A DNA stretch of 64,000 nt from Roseibium polysiphoniae (GCF_014842925.1 NZ_JACYXJ010000006.1:124001-188000), one strand, 5' to 3'. Positions 16,947 to 26,133 are shown, counted from the first letter of the stretch. The notes: generated by a model from the sequence alone, not told the origin. Made by a program: numbers and translations.

Positions 16947-17876
16947 GTGTCAACGCTTCTGCTTCATCATCCAACCTTCCTCGATCATCTGACGCCAGTA
17001 GGCCATCCCGAACGACCGGACAGACTGAGGGCGATTGACCGCATCCTTGAGCACGAGCGCTTTCAACCTCTGGAACGTGAAGCGGCCCCGATTGGACGGC
17101 GCGAAGACATCGCGCGCGCGCATCCCATGGCATATATTGACATGCTGCACAGGCTTGCGCCTCAAGAAGGCCTTTCGCGGGTCGATGCGGACACCACGAT
17201 GTCTCCAGGTACCTGGGAGGCGATACTGCGTGGGGCGGGTGGCGCGTGCCGCGCCGTAGAAGAGGTGTTTGAGAAAAAGGTCACCAACGCATTTTCAGCG
17301 TCCCGCCCACCTGGCCACCACGCTGAAAAAGACCGGGCGATGGGCTTTTGCTTTTTCAACAACGTCGCGGTAGCGGCCCGTTTTGCCCAGGCCCAATATG
17401 GGGCGGAGCGTGTTGCAATCGTCGATTTTGATGTTCACCACGGCAATGGCACCCAGGATATCTTTTGGGCAGATCCAACCGTGATGTATTGTTCGACCCA
17501 TCAGATGCCGCTCTATCCGGGCTCTGGTGCCGCAAATGAGACCGGTGAAGCCAATACGATCGTCAACGTCCCTCTCGCTGCTGGTGATGACGGCCCGATC
17601 TTCAAGGAAGCGATGGAAGCTGTCATCCTTCCCCGACTGCGCGGCTTCGCGCCGGATCTGGTCATTATCTCCGCCGGTTTTGATGCGCACGCCCGCGACC
17701 CGCTTGGCAGCCTCAACCTTCTGGAAGCCGACTTTGCCTGGGCGACCCGGGCCCTGATGGACGTGGCTGAAAAACACTGTGACGGACGCCTCGTCTCGGT
17801 CCTTGAAGGCGGCTACGATCTTGAAGGCTTGGCGCGCTCGACGGCCGCACATGTGATGACGCTGATGACAGGCTGA
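16947..17876 (+). CDS. Histone deacetylase-family (AcuC/APAH-like) zinc amidohydrolase
   Basis: 309-residue arginase/deacetylase-fold enzyme acting on acetylated lysine or acetylpolyamine. Zinc and catalytic motifs: RPPGHHAEK, FFNNVAVAA, IVDFDVHHGNGTQDIF, SAGFDAHARDPLG and LEGGYDL. The GTG at 16947 (VSTLLLHHPTFLDHLTPVGHPERPDRL) is chosen because family members begin at this point. It heads the HDAC - xseB - dxs order common in rhizobia. The true substrate in bacteria is unsettled. Confidence 0.9.
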   Translation: MSTLLLHHPTFLDHLTPVGHPERPDRLRAIDRILEHERFQPLEREAAPIGRREDIARAHPMAYIDMLHRLAPQEGLSRVDADTTMSPGTWEAILRGAGGACRAVEEVFEKKVTNAFSASRPPGHHAEKDRAMGFCFFNNVAVAARFAQAQYGAERVAIVDFDVHHGNGTQDIFWADPTVMYCSTHQMPLYPGSGAANETGEANTIVNVPLAAGDDGPIFKEAMEAVILPRLRGFAPDLVIISAGFDAHARDPLGSLNLLEADFAWATRALMDVAEKHCDGRLVSVLEGGYDLEGLARSTAAHVMTLMTG

Positions 17877-17992
17877 TTGATCCTTCGGATCACTTGAGGA
17901 TAGCGCCGCGCAACAGACCTCGACACCTTGACCTCAGCCACCAAGACCGTAAGTGTCTAAAGCCGTCTTCAAGAACCTCTCGGATTAGCGTC

Positions 17993-18250
17993 ATGACCAG
18001 CGAAACGACCCAGCCAGACCTTGCCTCTCTTTCCTTTGAAGAAGCGCTCAAGCAGCTGGAAACGATTGTGCGGGAGCTGGAACAGGGAAATGTGCCACTC
18101 GAGCGCAGCATCGAGATGTATGAGCGCGGTGCGACCTTGCGCAGTCATTGCAACAGTCTCTTGAAAGCAGCCGAGGCGAAGGTAGAGAAGATCCAGCTGG
18201 GACAGGACGGGCAAGCAGCCGGCACATCAGACCTTGACCCCGAAAACTGA
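17993..18250 (+). CDS. xseB: Exodeoxyribonuclease VII small subunit
   Basis: 85-residue helical subunit that assembles with XseA to degrade single-stranded DNA. The family block LSFEEALKQLETIVRELEQGNVPLERSIEMYERGATLRSHCNSLLKAAEAKVEKI is intact. The ATG at 17993 is used; the frame extends upstream but without a sensible start. Lies 116 bases after the HDAC-like gene and, in the usual order, before dxs, though a regulator gene intervenes here. Confidence 0.95.
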   Translation: MTSETTQPDLASLSFEEALKQLETIVRELEQGNVPLERSIEMYERGATLRSHCNSLLKAAEAKVEKIQLGQDGQAAGTSDLDPEN

Positions 18251-18377
18251 CCTGACAACCCCAATTTTCTCCGATTTAAAAAATTCCGCTGCGTAATGTA
18301 TACATTTTTACCGAGATCTTGCCGAATTGACCAGCTTTCCTCTTGCCAATAGCTGAGAAACTGGAAAATTATGCGGC

Positions 18378-19544
18378 ATGGTTTCGATTACCGCACATGA
18401 CGAATTCAGGGTGCTGGAGCGCGTTCAAGAATGCGCCGGCAACCCGTCGTTATGGCCTCAAACCCTGCAATGCGTCGAGCGGTCCCTCAAATGCCGCGCC
18501 TACATGCTCGAATTTGGTCCGGACAAGGAACACACGGGCCGATTTTCCGATGCAACGCAGGCAAAAGAACTCATCGACTTTCTGGACAATGTCCGGACCG
18601 AAGCGAACCGTACGGCATTGCGCTTCCTGATCGACGAAGCCGCGGTCAACTATCCCTATTGCAAGGCTCAGCTGACGAACCGCAGCAAGGAAGTCTCGAA
18701 GCATCCCGTACCGGCCGAACACCCAATTGCCAATTGGCCCGGCCTGATCACGCCCGTCCTGCGATCGCGGGGAACGACAGTGCTGGTCGGTTGCCTCTGG
18801 TCAACGATCTCGATGGAAGAGGCTGATCCGGACTACGTCATGCCGCCCTTCAGGCGCTTCGCAAAGGCGGTTTCATCCGCCCTGGATGTCGCAGAACGCT
18901 TCAGTGAAGCCGCCTCTCGCAAGGAGGCGCTGCAGTTGATGGCATCGAGCCAGAAAAACGCAATGTGTCTCATCGACGAAGATCTCTCGATCCACTTCAG
19001 CACGCCCTCCTACAGAGAGCTCCTGAAGGACGGCCATATTTTCACCGTCCATGGAAACCGACTTGTGCCGACAAAGAAAGAACTCGAAACAGCGCTGACG
19101 TCGGTATCACAGCAGGTGGGCGCCCCTTTCAGATCTGGAGCGGCAGCCGGACAGTCGCTCGATGCCACGCCAGTTCCCGAACAGTCTGTTTTTGTCTCTG
19201 TTCATGACGAAGCGTTGTGTCATGTCTCGATCCGCGGCCTCCCGTCCCTTCCCGGCACACCAGAGCTTGCCGAGAGCAATTTCATACTGGTGGAAGTCAG
19301 AAAGCCCTACAAGCTCTCGGAAGATCTTAAAGGATTGCTTCGGTCAGCATTCGGATTGTCGAATGGAGAAGCGCGCCTGGCTTACGACCTCGCCGTCAGC
19401 GGGTCTCTTGCCGAAACCCTCGAGAACCTCGACATCACCAGAAATACTGCAAAGACACATCTGCGCCGGATCTATGAGAAAACGTCCACGCAATCCCAGC
19501 TTGAACTGACACAGTTGATCCACAGCCTGAGCGGTCTTTTTTGA
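18378..19544 (+). CDS. LuxR-type helix-turn-helix regulator with N-terminal sensory region
   Basis: 388 residues. The last ~65 residues form a LuxR/GerE HTH (GLSNGEARLAYDLAVSGSLAETLENLDITRNTAKTHLRRIYEKTSTQSQLELTQLI). The rest is a soluble two-part region: about residues 1-180 look GAF-like, and 185-310 PAS-like (NAMCLIDEDLSIHFSTPSY...). No receiver domain is present, so the signal is probably a ligand. The gene sits between xseB and dxs, interrupting an otherwise conserved order. Target genes cannot be inferred; self-regulation and dxs are possibilities. Confidence 0.82.
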   Translation: MVSITAHDEFRVLERVQECAGNPSLWPQTLQCVERSLKCRAYMLEFGPDKEHTGRFSDATQAKELIDFLDNVRTEANRTALRFLIDEAAVNYPYCKAQLTNRSKEVSKHPVPAEHPIANWPGLITPVLRSRGTTVLVGCLWSTISMEEADPDYVMPPFRRFAKAVSSALDVAERFSEAASRKEALQLMASSQKNAMCLIDEDLSIHFSTPSYRELLKDGHIFTVHGNRLVPTKKELETALTSVSQQVGAPFRSGAAAGQSLDATPVPEQSVFVSVHDEALCHVSIRGLPSLPGTPELAESNFILVEVRKPYKLSEDLKGLLRSAFGLSNGEARLAYDLAVSGSLAETLENLDITRNTAKTHLRRIYEKTSTQSQLELTQLIHSLSGLF

Positions 19545-19878
19545 AACTGACTGAGCCTTTGGCTGAGATGACCGAGAGCCGCCGCGGCGCATAAAAAAAG
19601 GGGCCGTGAAACACGGCCCCAGTTGATCACTGTGCACGTGGCCCCATCGACCACATCAGCTTTTTATTCCACTTCCGGTTTAAATGCATCACCCATCTGG
19701 GTGACTAGCCTATCAATTCGACAACAACCTGATATTTTTGACTATCTTTTTGAAGCTTGATTTCGTTTACCGGAAAAAGAAGGCGCAAAAACACCCAGTG
19801 CCAAAGCCCGGTTTGCGCCCTATCTGTGCTTGGTGTAATCCTGCGCGCCAAATAGAACCCTCTGGAGCCGTACACAGC
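19545..19878. other. Intergenic region between the LuxR-type gene and dxs
   Basis: 334 bases without a convincing gene. An in-frame extension of dxs is open to 19738 but has no family similarity. The region holds a perfect GC-rich hairpin with a minus-strand T-run and a second small hairpin at 19689-19704; these are described as an RNA candidate. Confidence 0.5.
19590..19704 (-). ncRNA. Possible minus-strand small RNA ending in an orphan terminator
   Basis: The stem 19600-19608 / 19612-19620 (GGGGCCGTG and CACGGCCCC) is followed on the minus strand by seven Ts, the classic intrinsic terminator, whereas the plus strand has no T-run. No minus-strand gene ends here, so a short transcript starting within 19620-19740 is implied. 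A TCACCC-ATCT-GGGTGA hairpin (19689-19704) could form its 5' part. The terminator is clear; the RNA is inferred. Confidence 0.4.
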
Positions 19879-21798
19879 GTGACGTCCAAACCATCTACTC
19901 CCCTGCTCGATCAGATCAACTGTCCAGCGGATCTGCGTCAATTCGAGGAAACCGATCTAAGTCAGATCGCCGAGGAACTTCGTGCGGAGATGATCGACGC
20001 GGTTTCCGTCACCGGCGGACACCTGGGCGCAGGCCTTGGGGTGGTCGAACTGACCGTCGCGCTCCACTATGTGTTCAACACCCCTGACGACCGTCTGATC
20101 TGGGATGTAGGCCATCAATGCTACCCGCATAAAATCCTGACAGAGAGGCGCGACCGCATCCGGACGCTGCGTCAGGGCAATGGGCTGTCAGGTTTCACAA
20201 AGCGGTCGGAAAGCCCCTACGACCCGTTCGGCGCTGCCCATTCCTCTACGTCTATTTCAGCAGGCCTTGGAATGTCCGTCGGGCGTGACCTGGCTGGCAG
20301 GGACAACAACGTCATTTCCGTGATCGGCGACGGGGCGATGTCCGCGGGCATGGCGTATGAAGCCATGAACAATGCCGGTCACCTTGGCTCGCGGCTCATT
20401 GTCATCCTCAATGACAACGACATGTCCATTGCGCCGCCAGTGGGCGCAATGTCAGCCTATCTTGCCAAGCTCGTATCGGGCCCGACCTACCAATCCCTGC
20501 GAGATGCCGCCAAGAATATTGCGAAGAACCTGCCGAAACCTCTCCAGGAAAAAGCAGCGCGCGCAGAAGAATATGCACGCGGCTTCTGGACCGGCGGAAC
20601 ACTGTTCGAGGAGCTCGGGTTCTATTATGTCGGCCCTGTCGACGGCCATAATCTTGAACATCTTCTGCCGATCCTGAAAAATGTCCGCGACACGCACCAT
20701 GGACCGGTGTTGATCCATGCGGTCACCCAGAAGGGCAAGGGATACGCTCCTGCCGAAGGCGCCAAGGACAAGTATCACGGCGTAGCGAAATTCGATGTCG
20801 TGACCGGCAAACAGTCAAAGCCGAAGGCAAATGCACCGAGCTACACCAATGTGTTCGCGACGTCGCTGGTCCGGGAAGCACAAGACGACGAGAAAGTCGT
20901 TGCGATTACCGCTGCCATGCCCGACGGGACCGGCGTCGACCTGTTCCAGGAAGCCTTTCCTACTCGGACGTTTGATGTCGGCATCGCAGAACAGCATGCG
21001 GTGACGTTTGCCGCCGGTCTGGCGACGGAAGGGTTCAAGCCGTTCACCGCGATCTATTCGACCTTCCTGCAGCGCGCCTACGATCAGGTTGTGCATGATG
21101 TCGCCATTCAAGGCCTGCCGGTTCGCTTTCCGATCGACCGCGCAGGGTTGGTTGGCGCAGACGGGGCGACGCATGCCGGCGCCTTCGATACGGCCTATCT
21201 GTCCTGCCTGCCCGGTTTTGTCGTCATGGCAGCTGCTGACGAAGTCGAGCTTCGCCATATGGTCGCGACAGCGGTTGCGTATGACGAAGGTCCGATTTCA
21301 TTCCGTTATCCTCGCGGCGAAGGCGTCGGCCTTGAGCTTCCCGAGCGCGGAACGGTTCTCGAAATCGGCAAGGGCGTGATCCGCCGTGAGGGAACGAAGG
21401 TTGCGCTGCTGTCCTTTGGCGGACGCATGAGCGAATGTCTTGCAGCGGCCGATGAACTGGATGCGGCCGGTCTTTCGACAACGGTTGCCGATGCGCGCTT
21501 TGCCAAGCCGCTCGACGTCGATCTCCTCACGCGCCTGGCGAGAGAACACGAAGTGCTGGTCACGGTCGAGGAGGGCTCGATTGGCGGTTTTGGAAGCCAT
21601 GTTCTGAGCCAATTGGCAGCGCTCGGTCTTTTGGACAATGGTCTGAAAATCCGTACGGTAACGCTCCCTGATGTCTATCAGGACCAGGACAAGCCGGACA
21701 TACTGTACAAAGACGCGGGCCTCACCTGTGAAGGCATCATGAAGCAAGTCTTCCTTGCTCTCGGTCAGGACCATCTCGGCTCCTTCCAGCGCGCCTGA
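19879..21798 (+). CDS. dxs: 1-deoxy-D-xylulose-5-phosphate synthase
   Basis: Thiamine-diphosphate enzyme condensing pyruvate and glyceraldehyde 3-phosphate, the first step of the MEP isoprenoid pathway (also supplies thiamine and pyridoxal precursors). [32 protein letters not shown], the TPP motif [44 protein letters not shown] and [15 protein letters not shown] are all present. I start at GTG 19879 ([13 protein letters not shown]), with GGAG eleven bases upstream, giving 639 residues as usual. Downstream is a good terminator. Confidence 0.96.
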   Translation: MTSKPSTPLLDQINCPADLRQFEETDLSQIAEELRAEMIDAVSVTGGHLGAGLGVVELTVALHYVFNTPDDRLIWDVGHQCYPHKILTERRDRIRTLRQGNGLSGFTKRSESPYDPFGAAHSSTSISAGLGMSVGRDLAGRDNNVISVIGDGAMSAGMAYEAMNNAGHLGSRLIVILNDNDMSIAPPVGAMSAYLAKLVSGPTYQSLRDAAKNIAKNLPKPLQEKAARAEEYARGFWTGGTLFEELGFYYVGPVDGHNLEHLLPILKNVRDTHHGPVLIHAVTQKGKGYAPAEGAKDKYHGVAKFDVVTGKQSKPKANAPSYTNVFATSLVREAQDDEKVVAITAAMPDGTGVDLFQEAFPTRTFDVGIAEQHAVTFAAGLATEGFKPFTAIYSTFLQRAYDQVVHDVAIQGLPVRFPIDRAGLVGADGATHAGAFDTAYLSCLPGFVVMAAADEVELRHMVATAVAYDEGPISFRYPRGEGVGLELPERGTVLEIGKGVIRREGTKVALLSFGGRMSECLAAADELDAAGLSTTVADARFAKPLDVDLLTRLAREHEVLVTVEEGSIGGFGSHVLSQLAALGLLDNGLKIRTVTLPDVYQDQDKPDILYKDAGLTCEGIMKQVFLALGQDHLGSFQRA

Positions 21799-21910
21799 CT
21801 TAGCGCGTTCAGAAGATGAAACCGTCACTTGTGTGCTCGGTTTGCGTCATTCGTCAGTAATCGATTGACAGGCCCGGTCAGGACTGAGAAAGCTGGAATT
21901 CAAGAAGATC

Positions 21911-21945
21911 TGCGTCGGCCCCTGCGCCGGCGCATTTTCTTTTTT
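21911..21945 (+). terminator. Intrinsic terminator after dxs
   Basis: Stem TGCGTCGGC (21911-21919) with GCCGGCGCA (21926-21934), one G-T pair, then TTTTCTTTTTT. It ends only 20 bases before the MFS start, so it may also act as an attenuator in that gene's leader. Confidence 0.85.
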
Positions 21946-21966
21946 CCAACTGCACCGAGGTGATTC

Positions 21967-23364
21967 ATGGCGCAGATGCTGGCTTCCGTTTCCGCTCTGT
22001 TGATTTCAGTCGCATTGCTCATTCTCGGACATGGGCTGCAGTCGACGCTGTTGCCGCTTGCTGCGAGCAACGCGGATTTCAGCGACCTGCAAATCGGTGC
22101 AATCTCCTCGGCCTATTTTATCGGGCTCGTGCTCGGCTGCCTTGGCGCACCACTCGTCATCATGCGCGCTGGCCACATCCGCGCCTATGCAGCGGTTGTC
22201 TCCCTCATGTCCGCCGCCGCGATCCTGCACCCGATCGCCGTCGATCCGGTCGCATGGTTCGCAATCCGTATCATCTCGGGCTTTTGTCTCGCAGGCTTTT
22301 ACATGATCGTTGAAAGCTGGCTGAACGAGAGTGCCACAAACGAGAACCGCGGAACGATCATGTCGACCTACGTCGTGATCCTGTTTGCTGCCATGATGGT
22401 GGGACAGGTCTCGATTTCAGGTATGGACATCACGTCTTTCATCCCGTTTGCCATCGCGTCGGTCACCGTGAGCCTCGCCGTCATCCCGGTCGCTCTTACT
22501 TCTGCCAATCAACCAGCTCCCATTACGCTGGTCCGTTTCCGGCCGATCAAGCTTTACCGCAACTCGCCTGCCGCTCTGGTTGGTGCTCTACTCATCGGTG
22601 TCGCGAATGGAGCCATCTGGTCCCTCTCGCCGCTCTATGGCTCCCAGATCGGTTTTTCGACCAACGAGTCGGCCGTCTACGCAGCCGCCGTCATTGCCGG
22701 CGGCATGCTCTCACAATGGCCCGTCGGCCGGCTTTCGGACAGGATGGATCGTCGGCTGGTGTTGCTGATGCTTGGAGTAGCGACCTCTGTGGTCGCAACC
22801 GGTGTTGCCGTGCTGGCTCCTCAGGACTTTCAGACCGCAACGGCCCTGGCCATGCTCATAGGCATCTGTTCGCAGCCCGGCTATGCAATCGCGGTTTCCC
22901 ACGCCTTCGACTATGCCGATTCTGAAGACTTCGTTGAAACATCATCGGGACTGCTGCTCGCTTTCGGACTTGGCTCCGTCGCCGGCCCGATCTCGGCCTC
23001 GATCCTGATGAACCAAACAGGACCGTCGGGGCTCTATTTCTTGGTTGCCGTCGTAAATGTGGTGATGGTCGCCTTCATACTGACGCGCCTCTTTGCGCGC
23101 AGTGCCATCGATCCTGAAGAGAAGTTCGACTTCGAATACGCTGCAACAGCTCAGGTCGGTACAGTCATGTCGCCCGAGCCACTGGATGTTGATGCGCCCA
23201 ACGTCATCCCGCCGGAAGAGTTTCCAGCCTATGACGACGAAATCTACAATGCGGAGACTGATACCATTACGGAGGAGGTGGTGGCATATGAGGATCTCGA
23301 GGAAGCGGCTGCCGAAGAGGAGCCCGGCAAGACTGACGACGCGGCGACCTCTGACAAAGGCTAG
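21967..23364 (+). CDS. Major facilitator superfamily transporter (YcaD-like) with acidic tail
   Basis: 465 residues, twelve predicted membrane helices in the first ~385. The MFS loop motif appears as GRLSDRMDRR between helices 8 and 9 and the pattern ILGHGLQSTLLPL...IGAISSAYFIGLVLG fits the YcaD/UMF2-type subfamily of small-solute transporters. The last ~75 residues form a soluble, strongly acidic tail (EEFPAYDDEIYN...EDLEEAAAEEEPGKTDD), unusual for the subfamily. Start ATG follows GAGGTGATTC. Substrate unknown. Confidence 0.85.
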   Translation: MAQMLASVSALLISVALLILGHGLQSTLLPLAASNADFSDLQIGAISSAYFIGLVLGCLGAPLVIMRAGHIRAYAAVVSLMSAAAILHPIAVDPVAWFAIRIISGFCLAGFYMIVESWLNESATNENRGTIMSTYVVILFAAMMVGQVSISGMDITSFIPFAIASVTVSLAVIPVALTSANQPAPITLVRFRPIKLYRNSPAALVGALLIGVANGAIWSLSPLYGSQIGFSTNESAVYAAAVIAGGMLSQWPVGRLSDRMDRRLVLLMLGVATSVVATGVAVLAPQDFQTATALAMLIGICSQPGYAIAVSHAFDYADSEDFVETSSGLLLAFGLGSVAGPISASILMNQTGPSGLYFLVAVVNVVMVAFILTRLFARSAIDPEEKFDFEYAATAQVGTVMSPEPLDVDAPNVIPPEEFPAYDDEIYNAETDTITEEVVAYEDLEEAAAEEEPGKTDDAATSDKG

Positions 23365-23430
23365 GTCGATTTCCGCCCCTGTGGCAAAACACCCCTCGAC
23401 GCCACCGCAGTTTGCCATCATATTCCGCCC

Positions 23431-23835
23431 ATGAACTCGTGCCCGAGCCTCTTTCAAATGCTGCGGCAGGAACGCCACCCCCTGGCGATCCTGGCCATGC
23501 TCGCGCTCGGGCTTAGAGTCACCGTCATCATGGTCGGCCTGGCCATCTCGCCCGGCGTTGCGGGAGAAGGCCTCGGCATCCTGTGCCAAACATCTTCTCT
23601 CGAAGACGGGCGCCTACTGCCGTCGGGCGGTCAACACGACCCTGCCCACTGTATCTGTGGGACGGGGTGCAGCCACATTGGCCAGTTTTCGGCCACGCCT
23701 CAAGGCGCAGCTTACGCCTTCGAATCTGCCGACAATCGCTTTTCCTCGCGGCCTGGATCACTAGATCATTTCGGTACATCAGCACGTCCCTGGACCGCCG
23801 GACCAATTCGGGCACCGCCCTTTGTCTTGACCTGA
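23431..23835 (+). CDS. DUF2946-like protein of a copper locus
   Basis: 134 residues with one hydrophobic amino-terminal segment (ILAMLALGLRVTVIMVGLAI), a cysteine/histidine cluster HDPAHCICGTGCSH in the middle and a C-terminal GPIRAPP motif. These features are those of DUF2946-type proteins seen next to copper genes; metal handling is inferred from the Cys/His cluster and from the following PCuAC and Sco genes, 56 bases downstream. Probably membrane-anchored with a periplasmic domain. Confidence 0.68.
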   Translation: MNSCPSLFQMLRQERHPLAILAMLALGLRVTVIMVGLAISPGVAGEGLGILCQTSSLEDGRLLPSGGQHDPAHCICGTGCSHIGQFSATPQGAAYAFESADNRFSSRPGSLDHFGTSARPWTAGPIRAPPFVLT

Positions 23836-23891
23836 CTCGACATCTGGCGCGCAAGCGCCAACGACTATTTTCCAATCAGGATCAATGACAC

Positions 23892-24431
23892 ATGACGTCT
23901 CTGAAAACGCTGGCCACTGCGGCCGCAATCGCACTCTTGTCGGTTTCCGCTCAGGCGCAAGACTACAAGCTTGGTGATCTGACCATCGACCATCCCTGGA
24001 CGCGCGCAACGCCTCCGAAGGCCGCAGCTGCTGGCGGCTTCGTTGAAATTCACAATTCCGGATCAGAGGCCGATCGCCTTGTTTCCGCGTCCTCACCGGC
24101 AGCCGGTCGGACCGAAATTCATGAAATGGCCGTCAATGATGGCGTCATGACAATGCGTCAGCTCGAGAACGGTCTGGAAATCCCGGCCAATGGAACTGCC
24201 GTATTGAAGCCGGGAAGCTTCCATATCATGTTCATGAAGCTCAACGCCCCAATCACCAAGGGGCAGAAAGTTCCTGTGACGCTGACCTTCGAAAAAGCCG
24301 GTGAGATCACCGTGGAGCTAACCGCTGAAAAGATCGGCGCGAAGGGCATGGACCACGGTAAAATGGGAGATGGCGAGATGGATCACTCCAAAATGAAACA
24401 CGGCGATCATGCCGGACACGGCAAGGACTGA
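23892..24431 (+). CDS. Periplasmic copper chaperone PCu(A)C
   Basis: 179 residues with signal peptide (cleavage near SAQAQ) and the PCuAC copper site, a His/Met set made of HEM (77-79), M86/M88 and HIM (111-113), which holds Cu(I). Such proteins deliver copper to the CuA or CuB centre of cytochrome oxidase with Sco. The C-terminal tail (from about 151) is rich in His, Met and Asp (MDHGKM, MDHSKMKHGDHAGH), an extra metal-binding extension typical of some members that may bind Cu(II). The Sco gene follows after 7 bases. Confidence 0.93.
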   Translation: MTSLKTLATAAAIALLSVSAQAQDYKLGDLTIDHPWTRATPPKAAAAGGFVEIHNSGSEADRLVSASSPAAGRTEIHEMAVNDGVMTMRQLENGLEIPANGTAVLKPGSFHIMFMKLNAPITKGQKVPVTLTFEKAGEITVELTAEKIGAKGMDHGKMGDGEMDHSKMKHGDHAGHGKD

Positions 24432-24438
24432 GGGCAAT

Positions 24439-25065
24439 ATGTCTGGTTTGAAAGCGATACGTTACGGAGCTTGGGCGGCAGTTGCCGCCCTTGCAGTCGG
24501 AGCCGGTGTTCTGATCACAATGCAGACGGTGGGCAACAAGAATGCTGGTGCCCTGATCGAACCGCTCTCTGCGATCGGCGGACCGTTCGAGCTCGTCAAT
24601 GGCGCGGGCGAAAAGGTGAGCGACCAGGAGATGTCCGGCAAACCCACTGCCTATATGTTCGGCTTCACCTTCTGTCCGGATGTCTGTCCGACAACACTTT
24701 CGGATATGCAGGGATGGATCGATACTCTCGGCGAAGATGCCGACAAGCTGAACTTCGCATTCGTCTCGGTTGATCCGGAACGCGACACACCGGAGGTCAT
24801 GCGGGACTATGTCTCTGCCTTCGACGACCGCATCGTCCCGCTGACCGGGTCTCGCGAGCAGGTTGACGCGATGATCAAAGCCTATAGGGTTTATGCCAAG
24901 CGGGTGCCTCTCGAGGACGGCGGCTACACGATGGATCATTCGGCCTCCGTGTTCCTGATGGACGCGAACAATCACTTCGTCGGCACAATTGCCTATGGCG
25001 AAGCGGAAGACAGCGCCCTCAAGAAACTCCAGCGGCTGATCGAAAATGCTCCAGCCTCTTCTTGA
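24439..25065 (+). CDS. SCO1/SenC copper-binding assembly protein
   Basis: 208-residue membrane-anchored thioredoxin-fold protein for CuA-site assembly of cytochrome oxidase. One N-terminal helix (about 10-28), then FGFTFCPDVCPTTL with the CxxxC copper pair, VSVDPERDTPEVMRDYV, and the copper-ligand His in MDHSASVFLMD. I start at ATG 24439 (GAGGG seven bases before), because the frame upstream overlaps the PCuAC gene. Forms a copper operon with PCuAC; a small membrane protein gene follows. Confidence 0.93.
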   Translation: MSGLKAIRYGAWAAVAALAVGAGVLITMQTVGNKNAGALIEPLSAIGGPFELVNGAGEKVSDQEMSGKPTAYMFGFTFCPDVCPTTLSDMQGWIDTLGEDADKLNFAFVSVDPERDTPEVMRDYVSAFDDRIVPLTGSREQVDAMIKAYRVYAKRVPLEDGGYTMDHSASVFLMDANNHFVGTIAYGEAEDSALKKLQRLIENAPASS

Positions 25066-25111
25066 GGCCGGGCAGCATTCGCGACGAAAAGAACCAGGGA
25101 GCCTCAGAGCC

Positions 25112-25246
25112 ATGCACATGCCTCTTTATCTGGGACTTGCGACCGGGGGAACGATGTTGATCGCTGCCTCGGGGCTCTTGTGGCTGCGTTTCGGCGAGCG
25201 TGTCTACTTCGATCAACTGGTTGCCGGCATTGCCGGCTGTTTTTGA
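25112..25246 (+). CDS. Small single-helix membrane protein (44 aa)
   Basis: A short frame MHMPLYLGLATGGTMLIAASG... contains one membrane helix (about residues 4-25) followed by LRFGERVYFDQLVAGIAGCF. A GGGAG lies 11 bases before the ATG. It directly follows the Sco gene on the same strand, and small proteins of this look follow sco in related bacteria as far as I recall. Could be an accessory to oxidase assembly; unproven. Confidence 0.55.
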   Translation: MHMPLYLGLATGGTMLIAASGLLWLRFGERVYFDQLVAGIAGCF

Positions 25247-25291
25247 GGCGCCAGGTTTTCCAGGACGCCAAGTTCGACTAAGACACGCGTC

Positions 25292-26035
25292 ATGAGCAGC
25301 AAACAACGCCTTGATCAGCATCTTGTCGATCTGAAGCACTTCCCAAGCCGCGCCCGTGCGCGCGACGCAATCCTGCGCGGAACAGTTCAGGTGAATGGCG
25401 CGCTGTGCCTGAAGCCGGCCCAGAAGATCGCCGGGACAGCTCAAATCTCTGTCGCCGATCCGGCAGCCGCCTATGTGTCGCGCGCGGCGTTGAAGCTGAT
25501 TGCCGGATTGGACAGTTTCGGCGTTGATGTGTCCGGTCGCGTCTGCCTCGACATTGGGGCCTCGACTGGTGGCTTCACACAGGTGCTTCTCGAACGAGGC
25601 GCCGCGAGGGTTCACGCCATTGATGTCGGCCATGACCAATTACATGAGACAATTTCCGGTGATCCCAAAGTTCGCCGGCGCGACGGGTTGAACGCCCGTG
25701 AGCTCACCCTCGCTGATCTTGAAGGCGACCATCCGGAAATCCTGGTGTCAGACGTGAGCTTCATCTCCCTCAAGCTTGCCCTGCCGCCGGCGCTTGATCT
25801 CGCCGCACCGGGTGCAGCTGGTGTGTTCCTCGTCAAACCGCAGTTCGAGGCCGGCCGTGACAACATCGGCAAGGGTGGCCTGGTCGAGCCGCAAATCGCC
25901 GAAGACACTGCCGGAGAACTGCAGACCTGGCTTGATAGCCAGCCTGGCTGGACCGCAGGCGATCTTGTTCCCTCTCCGGTCAAGGGTGGCGATGGCAACG
26001 CCGAATGGCTGCTTTACGGTCGCAAAAACAGCTAG
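25292..26035 (+). CDS. tlyA: TlyA-family rRNA 2'-O-methyltransferase/hemolysin-like protein
   Basis: 247 residues: an S4 RNA-binding domain (about 4-65, RLDQHLVDLKHFPSRARARDAILRGTVQVNG) followed by an FtsJ-like Rossmann methyltransferase with the SAM motif LDIGASTGGFTQVLLERGA, IDVGHDQLH and the KPQFEAGRDNIGKGG block. Family members methylate ribose of 16S and 23S rRNA (C1409/C1920 in mycobacteria). Fits the conserved dxs - tlyA - rlmD neighbourhood. Confidence 0.92.
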   Translation: MSSKQRLDQHLVDLKHFPSRARARDAILRGTVQVNGALCLKPAQKIAGTAQISVADPAAAYVSRAALKLIAGLDSFGVDVSGRVCLDIGASTGGFTQVLLERGAARVHAIDVGHDQLHETISGDPKVRRRDGLNARELTLADLEGDHPEILVSDVSFISLKLALPPALDLAAPGAAGVFLVKPQFEAGRDNIGKGGLVEPQIAEDTAGELQTWLDSQPGWTAGDLVPSPVKGGDGNAEWLLYGRKNS

Positions 26036-26113
26036 CAACACGCATTTCTCTCAAACGATGCGCCGGCAGGAATTAGGCCGCGCGTTGGCGTCTTCCCTTG
26101 CAAGCGGGGACCC

Positions 26114-26131
26114 GGGCAGTTAACGCTGCCC
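26114..26131 (+). promoter_or_regulatory. Hairpin abutting the rlmD-like start codon
   Basis: GGGCAG and CTGCCC flank a six-base loop TTAACG, ending two bases before the ATG. It occupies the place of a Shine-Dalgarno sequence, so it could restrain initiation; the tlyA gene ends 78 bases earlier. Confidence 0.3.
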
Positions 26132-26133
26132 GC

